The notes under the pieces: generated by a model
The model's database searches: none
Seen by the model: the letters and a program-made list of their open reading frames with translations, nothing else
What the model was told of the DNA's origin: nothing
Shown here: positions 42,336 to 49,515 of the stretch, in pieces
Position numbering within the stretch: the first letter of the stretch is position 1
How the letters are laid out: every line of letters starts with the position of its first letter
Translations under genes and position numbers: made by a program
Assembly: GCF_026339875.1 (NCBI RefSeq)
Contig: NZ_JAPEPZ010000001.1
Location: 8,370,001-8,434,000 of the forward strand
Source of the DNA: Streptomyces sp. NBC_01571
Lineage (GTDB): Bacteria; Actinomycetota; Actinomycetes; Streptomycetales; Streptomycetaceae
Direction of reading: 5' to 3'
Length of the DNA stretch: 64,000 nucleotides

Positions 42336-43601
42336 TCAGGCCGCTTGTTCCCTGGACGGGTCCAATGGGGTAAACAAGCCGCTGAATGTCGTGACGGCCA
42401 CGCCCTCCACGGCTCGCGGCGGGTGGGCGTAGGTCTCCCATGTCTCGGCGAACCGCGCATGTCTGCTGAGAGCCTGAACCGTCTTCGGGTCGTGCTGACC
42501 GGACGCGCCAAGCTGAGACGTGTAGAAGTGCTTGAGGTCATGGAACCGGGTCTCTGGCGGCAGCCCGGCCAGCCTGACGGCGGCACGCCACTTCTCGTTG
42601 AAGTCTCGGCCCGAAACTGGCCGGCCGTACCGGTTGGTGACGATCAACCCCTCGTCTGGCGGCGGAACCCAGCCGCGGCGTCGGCGGTCACCTTCCGCAC
42701 GGTGACTCACCGACGCGAATTGGGGGAATCGCTCGATGTGCTTCCTCAGCTTGTCGATGAGGAAGGCGTCGACAGGCAAAGTTGCTGCGCTGGCCTTGGT
42801 CTTGAGCTTCGCCGACTTGCCTCCCTGTCGCTGTTCCTCGATGTACAGGAGGCCCTCCGACCAGTCGACGGATGTCTTCCTGAGGCCGATGGCTTCTCCT
42901 TCACGGAGGCCTGCGCATGCGGCGATCCACACGAAGACCTCGAAACGTGGCTCGACTTCCCGCATCGCGGCAGCGAGGCGGTTGACCTGCTCTGCGCTGA
43001 GGGAGACTTTGACACGCCCCTCCACTTCCGGCAGCTCGATCCGTGACACGACGTTCGCCGGCAGGGGCACGTCCTCGTCGATCATGTAGTTGACGAGGAT
43101 GCGCCAGGTTTTGAAGATCTGAACACCGTAGACGCCACCAACGGTGGGTTGGTCGATCAGGTAATCCACGAGGGCCATGCTGTGCTTGCGGCGCAGCGTC
43201 CGGGCGATGTACTTCCCGAGGAACGGAATGATGTGGACCCGGATGTGCGTGTCGTACGTGTCAGTCGTGTTCTTGTTCTTGTTCTTCTTCCTTCTGCGTT
43301 CAAGAAATTCTTTGGCGTAAAACTCGACTGTTTCGTTACCCAGGTCTGGATCGACCCAACTACCGTTGCGGATCTGGACTCGGACTTCGTCTAGATGGTC
43401 ACGCGCTGCCTCCCACGTGTCGAACGCTGGACGACGCCCCTTTCCGTTCGGATCCGTGTAACGAGCCTGCCATTGCTGACCCCGTCCGTGGTCAGCTGAA
43501 GGGTAGAGCGGATTCTTCTTTGTGCCGCATTTGCATGGTATGTCACCTGGTTTCGGATATCTTTTGTGCCACCGATCAAACGGTGCATCGGACTCGGCCA
43601 T
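42336..43601 (-). CDS. int: Tyrosine-recombinase integrase
   Basis: 421 residues. N-terminal CKCGTKKNPLYPS and a basic arm region (RRRKKNKNKN), then a core-binding domain and catalytic domain. Catalytic positions: Arg233 (AGLREGEA), Lys267 or Lys269 (LKTKAS), His354 in FHDLKHFYTS, His381 in SRHARFAETW and nucleophile Tyr391 in ETYAHP. The second conserved Arg of the HxxR box is Lys357 here. Such enzymes integrate actinomycete elements site-specifically. Codon use is less GC-extreme than the genes to its left, consistent with transfer. No attachment-site repeat could be found. Confidence 0.93.
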   Translation of the reverse strand: MAESDAPFDRWHKRYPKPGDIPCKCGTKKNPLYPSADHGRGQQWQARYTDPNGKGRRPAFDTWEAARDHLDEVRVQIRNGSWVDPDLGNETVEFYAKEFLERRRKKNKNKNTTDTYDTHIRVHIIPFLGKYIARTLRRKHSMALVDYLIDQPTVGGVYGVQIFKTWRILVNYMIDEDVPLPANVVSRIELPEVEGRVKVSLSAEQVNRLAAAMREVEPRFEVFVWIAACAGLREGEAIGLRKTSVDWSEGLLYIEEQRQGGKSAKLKTKASAATLPVDAFLIDKLRKHIERFPQFASVSHRAEGDRRRRGWVPPPDEGLIVTNRYGRPVSGRDFNEKWRAAVRLAGLPPETRFHDLKHFYTSQLGASGQHDPKTVQALSRHARFAETWETYAHPPRAVEGVAVTTFSGLFTPLDPSREQAA

Positions 43602-43648
43602 GTGCCTCTTTCGTGGGTGAGTTTCAGATTTTCTAGCGCCTGTGGTAC

Positions 43649-44044
43649 CTAGGGGTCCTGGAGCTTGGGTGGGTGGGCAAGTGCGCCGCTCTTGATGCGC
43701 TCGAAAAGGTCGTTGACCTCATGCTCGCTGTAGCGCACCCGGCTGCCATTTCTGTTACCTCCACGGTTGTTTCCCGGTCCTGGCCGGTAGTACGGGCCAA
43801 GAGGATAGGCGCGCAGAAGACCGCGATTAGTCCACCGGCGCCGAGTTGAAGGTGAAATGCCAAGTCGCTGTTCCACCTCACGGGGCATCATATAGCGATC
43901 GACGGAATCCGATGGAGTGGTTTCGGGTGTCCTTATTGAATTGCTTATTGAGGCGCCCAAGTCTGCATTTTCGGGTTGACTCGAAGCCGAAACCCTCCTG
44001 CTTCTGAACCTGGCATCCGGCAAGATCCAGCCTCCTGTGGTCAC
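43649..44044 (-). CDS. MerR-like HTH protein, probable excisionase
   Basis: 131 residues; the recognisable part is YMMPREVEQRLGISPSTRRRW at about 51-71 followed by a wing (GGNRNGSRVRYSEHEVNDLFERI, given as one short stretch in two halves), the layout of phage-type excisionase/AlpA HTH proteins. It ends 47 bases before the integrase start on the same strand, the usual xis-int order. Start is uncertain: GTG 44044 has GAGGAG only 2 bases before it, and ATG 43891 would give an 80-residue protein holding just the HTH. Confidence 0.7.
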   Translation of the reverse strand: MTTGGWILPDARFRSRRVSASSQPENADLGASISNSIRTPETTPSDSVDRYMMPREVEQRLGISPSTRRRWTNRGLLRAYPLGPYYRPGPGNNRGGNRNGSRVRYSEHEVNDLFERIKSGALAHPPKLQDP

Positions 44045-44109
44045 GTCTCCTCACCCGTGGTGGGTTGACCTGGACGTCAAGCTCGCTGTGCGAGCGCGCC
44101 AGAGCCGCT

Positions 44110-44225
44110 CATCTACAGGTGTTTATGTATGGAGGTGACGCTAGCTCAACCGCTCTGGATGCGACAGATCCAATGTGTGCGCTATCGCTGCTTATGTGGT
44201 GCTATGTCGTAAACACTTGTAGATG
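44110..44225. repeat. 18-base inverted repeat pair upstream of the xis-int genes
   Basis: CATCTACAGGTGTTTATG (44110-44127) and CGTAAACACTTGTAGATG (44208-44225) are inverted copies matching at 16 of 18 bases, 80 bases apart. The stretch between is AT-richer than average. Candidate recombinase arm sites or operators of the integration module. Confidence 0.65.
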
Positions 44226-44700
44226 AAGGTGAGAGGTGTCGCCCTCGTATGCCGCTTCCAGCGGGACGTGAGGGCGGACTGCTGACCTACGCATGCGATG
44301 GCAGAGGCGCGAGTCGGTCCATGAAGGCGGGACCTCTTGCGGATCCAACGGCCAAGTAGATGAAGAGGGACTCCTTGTAGCGTCGCGCGGCAAGCTGGGT
44401 GTCCCCGTGCCTCCTCCGCGGCGCTGCCCAAGAGTTCTAGGGCGGCGGCTTCGCCGGCGAGTTGGTCGGCGGCCTGGCATGTGTCGTGCGCGACACGCAC
44501 TTTGCGCAGGGCTCCTTCCTAATCGTGCGCTGCTGCGTCGCCGAAAGCCCAGGAACGAGAGGGCTCGTTCCTGGGTGTCCCAATCAGGGGAAAGGGCATG
44601 GGTGAGAGGATGCCGTACGTGCTGGCGAGGTAGTGAATCGATTCGCCAAAGGAGGTTGGCGTCACGAAAAGGCTCCCGATGCAGCGGCGTGAAAAACAGG
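44190..44700 (-). pseudogene. Decayed coding remnant
   Basis: Reading the minus strand, a coherent segment (LTHALSPDWDTQERALSFLG) shifts frame near 44555, continues as FGDAAAHD, meets a TAG at 44521-44519 and resumes as EGALRKVRVAHDTCQAADQL and ELLGSAAEEARGHP. One frameshift and one stop thus break a once-continuous helical protein. Original family not identified; the texture resembles helical regulator tails. The stretch 44226-44813 contains no intact gene. Confidence 0.5.
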
Positions 44701-44813
44701 GCTGTCCTAGCCGGTATCAGCTGCTGGCAGCATGGAACCGCTGCGGGGAGAGGTTACTTTAATGCGGACTGTGCGACTACGCGCAGGTGGGCATTGCGAA
44801 TCTAGGGTTGTGT

Positions 44814-45698
44814 CTAGGCCACAGCCTTCCAGTGCCATGGCCGTGGACCTGCAAGCCCGCGCACGCATTCGACTCGATATCTTGCTTGCTCCAGCATCAC
44901 AGGATTGTCGTCGGCTGTTTGCAATGCGAATGACGTAAGTCGAAGTTCTCGAATATCGCGCAGCGTGGGATAGCCGGCCCAGTCCATGACGTCGTGGCCG
45001 TAGGATTCGCAGAATTTCACGTACGCGGATCGAGAGATTTTGCCAAACGTATCCGCAGCCACGGCTGTCGAAGTGAGATCCCACTCCGGGGGCCCTACCG
45101 CAGTGCGCTCAAAGTCCATCAGAAAGACGCCGTTGTGGGTAACCGCAGTGTTGCCGCCCCAAGCGTCGCCATGAACGACGCATGGCCGTAGGCCCTGCGG
45201 CAGGTCGGTCCATGCTGCCTGGAGATCTTCTAGTCGTCGAAGGAGCCACGCTTGATCTTCTCGACTGGCAGACTGGGAGGCCTTGATGCGGTCCGCGATA
45301 CGCACGAAGGGGGCTATCTCTCCCAAGGCGAAGGGTGGGGATGGCAACTCGTGTAGACGGCGCAGGAGTGGAGCAAGGTCCGACTCGTCGCCGGCGCGGT
45401 GTGGTGGTAGCTCTTCCCAGAATGTCGCTGTGCGCCCATCGACAGTTACGGGCTGGTCTGTGTCCAATGGCCGTACTGCTGGAATGCTGTTCTGTGCAAG
45501 CCATCGTGTGACTTGTACTTCGCGGGCTGCAGCGGCAGATTGTCCCCTACGCGCGATCCGCACAACGACTTGCCCGGGAAGACGCCATAGGTCGTTCTCG
45601 GCCAGACGGATGGGCTCCGCACCGTTCGGACTTAGGCCGACCGCCTGCACGATCTTCTCCAGAACATCGAACGACTCTTGGATGCGGGGAGACGTCAT
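44814..45698 (-). CDS. APH-fold phosphotransferase
   Basis: 294 residues of the aminoglycoside-phosphotransferase/choline-kinase fold. Catalytic loop VVHGDAWGGNTAV and metal motif LMDFERTAVGPPEWDL are intact; the N-lobe Lys is replaced by an Arg-rich strand (VVVRIARRG). Substrate unknown; such kinases serve in resistance or metabolism. ATG at 45698 overlaps the stop of the upstream XRE-TPR regulator (ATGA), so the pair is one operon. Confidence 0.88.
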   Translation of the reverse strand: MTSPRIQESFDVLEKIVQAVGLSPNGAEPIRLAENDLWRLPGQVVVRIARRGQSAAAAREVQVTRWLAQNSIPAVRPLDTDQPVTVDGRTATFWEELPPHRAGDESDLAPLLRRLHELPSPPFALGEIAPFVRIADRIKASQSASREDQAWLLRRLEDLQAAWTDLPQGLRPCVVHGDAWGGNTAVTHNGVFLMDFERTAVGPPEWDLTSTAVAADTFGKISRSAYVKFCESYGHDVMDWAGYPTLRDIRELRLTSFALQTADDNPVMLEQARYRVECVRGLAGPRPWHWKAVA

Positions 45699-47071
45699 GC
45701 CTGAACAGTAGTGCGGATGCGTTCGCGCAGATCAGCGACTCCGACGTTGCGGCTGCGTGAAGCCGCGATGCGTCGCAGCTCCTGGACGTCGTCAACGGCG
45801 CGTTGAGAGCGAAGGCGTCCCACCTCGTCGAGGGCGCGGTGGCCAACCGCCACAGCTTCCTGCGGGTCGCCGGTGGCCATACGGAGCGAAGCGAGCTTCG
45901 TCCCGGAGAGAGCACGGGATCGCACGTATCCGTCTCCGTGCTCCTCGATCGCGATCTTCAGACGGTCGGCTGCCGCAGCTGGAGAATGGCCGGCGAGAAT
46001 CGTCAGGTCGAAGAGCGCGTGGCCTGTGTCGCCGTGATGTTGTGCGCGGTCGTAGTAACTCATCCACGGGGCGTCTTCGCCTTCCGCGGCGTGAGAGAAG
46101 ATCTCGTCCGAATGGCCAATCGCTCGAACTGCTGCGTCGATGTCTCGCATTTTGGCGTGGGCGCGGGCGCGCGCGTTATGTAACATCGCCTGCTCCTTCG
46201 GCGTCAGACGATCAGAGCGCACAAGGCCGTTCTCCGCGTGAGTCAGCCCGTCGTCTGGTTCTCCGACCCAGATCGCCTGACGGGCCAGCCAGTTCATCGC
46301 CGACGCCCGGAGATGCCAATTGCCAGCATGTTCAGCGAACTTGACACCTGCGCCCAGGTAGAACCGCGCGTCATCGTGCTCGTACGCATCAAAGGCGCTC
46401 GCGCCCATGACGATGGCGAGGCGGCCGACCGCAGTAAACAGCTCGGGTTCCAGGCGACCGGGGCATCGCACGTCGAGGAGAGACGTGGCCCAGCGGTACA
46501 GGCCGATCGACGCGCTGCGGACGAGACCTGCACCTCCATACTGGTTATCCCACTGGGCAAGAAGGGTCGACGCCATCCATACCTGCTCAACGTCGTCGTT
46601 ACGGATGACCTTTGGCAGTGAGGCATGGCCAAGCGCTCCCACTCCTATCGGGCCCAGTACGGCGGCGCCACCAGCGAGGAACGACCGACGTTCCACGTCA
46701 CTCCCATCGACTTCAGCAAGTGTCCTTGCCTCTAGCGTGCCCGGAGCGGCCAGGTTCGAGGCCTCTACCAAAGCTTCGGACCGGAGCTTGTCCGCATCAC
46801 GGCCCTGGCTGTCCGCATCCGCCTCGACGCGGCGCCAGAGCCGTCGCAGCGCACCCCTTGCATCAAGTGCATCATCCAGCGAAGCCGCCAGGTCGGCGTT
46901 GCATGGTCGCTCTGCCTTCTCGATCCTCTGGATTGAGGACCCGCTGAGGTGCACCTTTGCCCCGAGGGCGGTGGTTGAGAGGCCTCGCAGTTCACGCCAA
47001 GTTCGCAGCTCTACCCCGAACCAATGCGCCATGGACTGCGAGTCATCGAGAGGCCTGGGCTTCTGTGGCAT
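45695..47071 (-). CDS. XRE regulator with TPR-like sensor domain
   Basis: 458 residues. N-terminal HTH (LRGLSTTALGAKVHLSGSSIQRIEKAERP, about 33-61, in two parts) followed by a Ser-Phe-Leu-Ala-Gly-rich hinge (RRSFLAGGAAVLGP) and a long helical repeat region with TPR texture (MLHNARARAHAKMRDIDAAVRAI). The hinge plus repeats occur in many Streptomyces regulators of unknown ligand. A 14-base-arm palindrome 19 bases upstream is probably its own operator. Cotranscribed with the APH-fold kinase gene. Confidence 0.87.
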   Translation of the reverse strand: MPQKPRPLDDSQSMAHWFGVELRTWRELRGLSTTALGAKVHLSGSSIQRIEKAERPCNADLAASLDDALDARGALRRLWRRVEADADSQGRDADKLRSEALVEASNLAAPGTLEARTLAEVDGSDVERRSFLAGGAAVLGPIGVGALGHASLPKVIRNDDVEQVWMASTLLAQWDNQYGGAGLVRSASIGLYRWATSLLDVRCPGRLEPELFTAVGRLAIVMGASAFDAYEHDDARFYLGAGVKFAEHAGNWHLRASAMNWLARQAIWVGEPDDGLTHAENGLVRSDRLTPKEQAMLHNARARAHAKMRDIDAAVRAIGHSDEIFSHAAEGEDAPWMSYYDRAQHHGDTGHALFDLTILAGHSPAAAADRLKIAIEEHGDGYVRSRALSGTKLASLRMATGDPQEAVAVGHRALDEVGRLRSQRAVDDVQELRRIAASRSRNVGVADLRERIRTTVQA

Positions 47072-47089
47072 GACGTCCCCCTCGACAGT

Positions 47090-47132
47090 CTGATGCGGAC
47101 AGTTTGCCGTGCACGTCCACTGTCCGCATCAG
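47090..47132. promoter_or_regulatory. Large palindromic operator before the XRE-TPR gene
   Basis: Perfect 14-base arms, CTGATGCGGACAGT (47090-47103) and ACTGTCCGCATCAG (47119-47132), 15-base spacer, positioned 19-61 bases upstream of the start codon. The arm core ATGCGGACA recurs at 48607-48615 in front of the DUF5753 gene. Confidence 0.7.
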
Positions 47133-47312
47133 CATCTCCCGAGAGTGGTTCGAATCCTCGGGTGAGCAGCGAACAGGCGTGATCACGGCCATTTTGTACA
47201 CCGCCGGACTCATCTCAACGTGTGTGACGGCATTGTGACGTAATGTCAGTTTTACTCTGTGGGATGCGCCTGAGGTGCGGGGCCCGGCTGTAGGGGCTGG
47301 TGGCGAAACTTT
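47133..47312. other. Gene-free stretch between two minus-strand units
   Basis: Contains a small hairpin with CCCGAG/CTCGGG arms around GTGGTTCGAATC (47138-47162), which imitates a tRNA T-arm but is not part of a tRNA. Otherwise nothing recognised. Confidence 0.4.
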
Positions 47313-47372
47313 CGTCGTGAACGTGCTTCGGCCTGGCAGCCGAATGCGCCGGGCCGAAGCACGTTCACGACG
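47313..47372 (-). terminator. Very long hairpin after the DUF397 gene
   Basis: 21-base perfect arms: 47313-47333 (begins CGTCGTGAACGTGCTTC) and 47352-47372, 18-base loop, 6 bases beyond the DUF397 stop. Unusually long for a terminator but ideally placed. Confidence 0.75.
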
Positions 47373-47378
47373 GCTGCG

Positions 47379-47576
47379 CTAGGAGGAGATCTCCCCGTGC
47401 TTCACCGCGCTGATGAACGTCATCCAGGCGTCGCCTTCGAAGGTGTGGTGAGGGCCATTCGGATCCTTCGAATCGCGCACCTTCACCCGCGTGGCAGCAA
47501 GGAAGGCGGCCTCTACACAGTCCGTTGACGGTTGGCCGCTGTAGCTGCTTTTGAACCAGTTGGGCTGTTCGATCAC
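47379..47576 (-). CDS. DUF397 small protein
   Basis: 65 residues with the DUF397 signature: NWFKSSYSGQPSTDCVEAA, VKVRDSKDPNGPHHTF and WMTFISAVK. Paired with XRE-DUF5753 regulators throughout Streptomyces, where the two proteins bind each other. GTG at 47576, GGAAGA site upstream, 12 bases after the regulator's stop. Confidence 0.92.
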   Translation of the reverse strand: MIEQPNWFKSSYSGQPSTDCVEAAFLAATRVKVRDSKDPNGPHHTFEGDAWMTFISAVKHGEISS

Positions 47577-47588
47577 GTGTCTTCCTCG

Positions 47589-48491
47589 TTAGGCGCGCAG
47601 GTGCTTCTTGCTGGCCTCGGCGATCAGCTCCGCCGAGGACTCGATTGAGAGGGCTTCGGCTTGCAGGTAGTCGAACGCTGCTGAGTACAGCCGGCGCTCC
47701 TCGTCCTGTTCCAGGTACAGCGAACCCGACGTGTTCTCTGCGTAGATGACGTCGAAGTCAGGGTCTGCGGCTCCGAGAATGATGAAGCCGGTCAGTGCCG
47801 CGGAGTATGCGCCTCGGTCGAACGGCAGGATCTGCACAGTGGTGCCCGGTGCCGAGCCGCGTTCGAGCAGGTGATCGAGTTGCTCGGTCATGACGTCAGG
47901 TCCTCCGACGCAGCGACGGAGGACGGATTCGTCGAGGAGGACGTGATACCGAGGGCGGGTCGGCTGATCGAGCAGCTGCTGCCGTCGCATGCGGGTATCC
48001 AGGAAGGATGTGACTTGCTCCGGCGGCAGTTCGTAGCCCGGTGTGCCCTTGATTGACCGAGCGTAGCTGCTGGTTTGCAAGAGTCCGGGGACAACGCTTG
48101 AAGCGAACTGACGGAGGCTGGTGGCCTCGTTCTCCAGAGCGATCAGCATGCCCAATGTGCTCGGCACGGAACCTGCGCCCGGTACCCACCACCCGTTGGT
48201 GGCTTTGGACGTCTTGGCCAGTTCGACCAGGGCGTCACGCTCTTCGTCCGAAGCGCCGTAGACCCTGCAGAGCTGGTCAACTTGGTTCCAGCGGACGTTC
48301 CCTTTGCTGGTCTCGTATCGGCTCACTGTGGCCTTGGAGACGCCGGCGCGGTCGCCGGCCTCCTCAGCGCTGAGGCCCTTGGATCTGCGGAGCTCCAGCA
48401 ATCGGAACGCCAACTGGCGGCGGCGGGTTGTCGGGCCGGGACCTGGAGTCGGCTCGACGGCTCGCCTGGAGCCGAGCGGCTCGTCGGTCAT
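47589..48491 (-). CDS. XRE regulator with DUF5753 domain
   Basis: 300 residues. HTH at about 30-62 (LLELRRSKGLSAEEAGDRAG, VSKATVSRYETSKGN). The DUF5753 region has the family landmarks ALENEATSLRQFASSVVPGLLQT, LLDESVLRRCVGG, VQILPFDRGAYSAALTGFIIL and a late VIYAENTSGSLYLE (quoted in pieces). Such proteins act with the DUF397 partner encoded next. ATG at 48491. Confidence 0.92.
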   Translation of the reverse strand: MTDEPLGSRRAVEPTPGPGPTTRRRQLAFRLLELRRSKGLSAEEAGDRAGVSKATVSRYETSKGNVRWNQVDQLCRVYGASDEERDALVELAKTSKATNGWWVPGAGSVPSTLGMLIALENEATSLRQFASSVVPGLLQTSSYARSIKGTPGYELPPEQVTSFLDTRMRRQQLLDQPTRPRYHVLLDESVLRRCVGGPDVMTEQLDHLLERGSAPGTTVQILPFDRGAYSAALTGFIILGAADPDFDVIYAENTSGSLYLEQDEERRLYSAAFDYLQAEALSIESSAELIAEASKKHLRA

Positions 48492-48954
48492 GCGGCCCCC
48501 TCAGGACATCGTGCTTCCAGTGTCAGGTTCAGCTCGTAGTAGCCACAAGGAAGTTACACGGCGGACCAGCCGCGGCGTTACGGGCCTGGCAAATCGTGGA
48601 TCGCTCATGCGGACACTTCCGCCATGAGCGTTACATGAGGAGCGATACGCGCTACATACTCCACCTCAGCCGCTCCACGAGTAGTTGCTCGGGGACGGTG
48701 AGCGATCTCGATCCGAGTGCGTCACCCCCACCGCGAGGACAGCCGCCATGATCCCTTCGACTCAACTCCAACGTACGGAGTCCCCTGCGCGTCACGCGGG
48801 GATGGTCGACGGGCTTGGTGATCGTGTGACAGCGCGAAAGCAGCCTATGTATCGCCTCAGGTCCAGACGGGGCCGGCGCGCGACCGTCGGGCCCTTGAGG
48901 CGCGGTGGATTCGATAGTGGCTTGGCTGACTTCGTTGCCGCCTACCGTGCCGCG
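48492..48954. other. 463-base gap, regulatory elements and a doubtful plus-strand reading frame
   Basis: Holds a near-perfect hairpin at 48602-48630 (CGCTCATGCGGA, one bulge, TCCGCCATGAGCG) carrying ATGCGGACA, the core of the operator at 47.1 kb. From ATG 48750 (GAGGAC nearby) a plus-strand frame reads MIPSTQLQRTESPARHAGM and on, but it has no stop before the antisense of the next gene and its codon bias is mixed; perhaps a remnant. Confidence 0.4.
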
Positions 48955-49440
48955 TTAGCGTTCGGAAGCGTCTCGCCAGTAGTCCCGCAGCATTTCGCTT
49001 GGCCAAGAGGGCTGTCGTACGGGGCCGCGCGGGAGCATCTCCTCGAACACCGCTACTACGTCAACCACGAGCGTGCCGTCATCCGCATCGAGATCGGTGA
49101 CATGCAGATCGTGCCCTTCAACGCGAAGCAGGCGTGGGAACGACGTGGCGAGTCGAGCTGGCCGTCGGTGGTTGTGGTGCACGAAGGTCCCTGTGGCTGG
49201 CCAGGCCGGATTGTCGCGAGGGCTGCGAGCATGCAGTGCGACGTCGTCGGGAGACCCGAAGTTAAAAAACCAAGTGACTTGGATGTGCGAGAACTCCTCG
49301 ATCCCCTGCAGCGTCTCCAGCGGAAACTCCGGATGCAGCCGGATGATCGATTCCGTGCCGCCCTTGAAGTCGTCGAGCCGCCCCGTGTGCCCTCCCACCA
49401 CGGTTGCGATGACAGGCACTTCGATGGACTTTGTGGACAC
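48955..49440 (-). CDS. TrmO-family (UPF0066) protein, divergent
   Basis: About 161 residues. TrmO enzymes methylate N6-threonylcarbamoyladenosine in tRNA with SAM. The family frame is visible (GIEEFSHIQVTWFFNF; PRLLRVEGHDLHVTDLDADD; GTLVVDV), but the SAM-site box normally near ATRSPxRPNPIG reads VHHNHRRPARLA here, so the usual activity may be altered. GTG at 49440 with GGGG 7 bases upstream is chosen. Same strand as, and 75 bases after, the XRE-TPR gene. Confidence 0.75.
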   Translation of the reverse strand: MSTKSIEVPVIATVVGGHTGRLDDFKGGTESIIRLHPEFPLETLQGIEEFSHIQVTWFFNFGSPDDVALHARSPRDNPAWPATGTFVHHNHRRPARLATSFPRLLRVEGHDLHVTDLDADDGTLVVDVVAVFEEMLPRGPVRQPSWPSEMLRDYWRDASER

Positions 49441-49515
49441 GACTTTCCCCTTCTCCGCTGTGAGCAGGGCGGGACGCATGGCTTGTTCATGGTCGTCCTC
49501 GCCACGACGGCGCCG

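Noticed and set aside
47138..47170. tRNA T-arm-like GGTTCGAATCC
   Set aside because: Stem does not pair as a T-arm, and no acceptor, D- or anticodon arm surrounds it; the flanks form a simple CCCGAG/CTCGGG hairpin.
47379..48491. Toxin-antitoxin call for the DUF397/DUF5753 pair
   Set aside because: The pair is a regulator-partner module in Streptomyces; nothing in the sequence shows a toxin.
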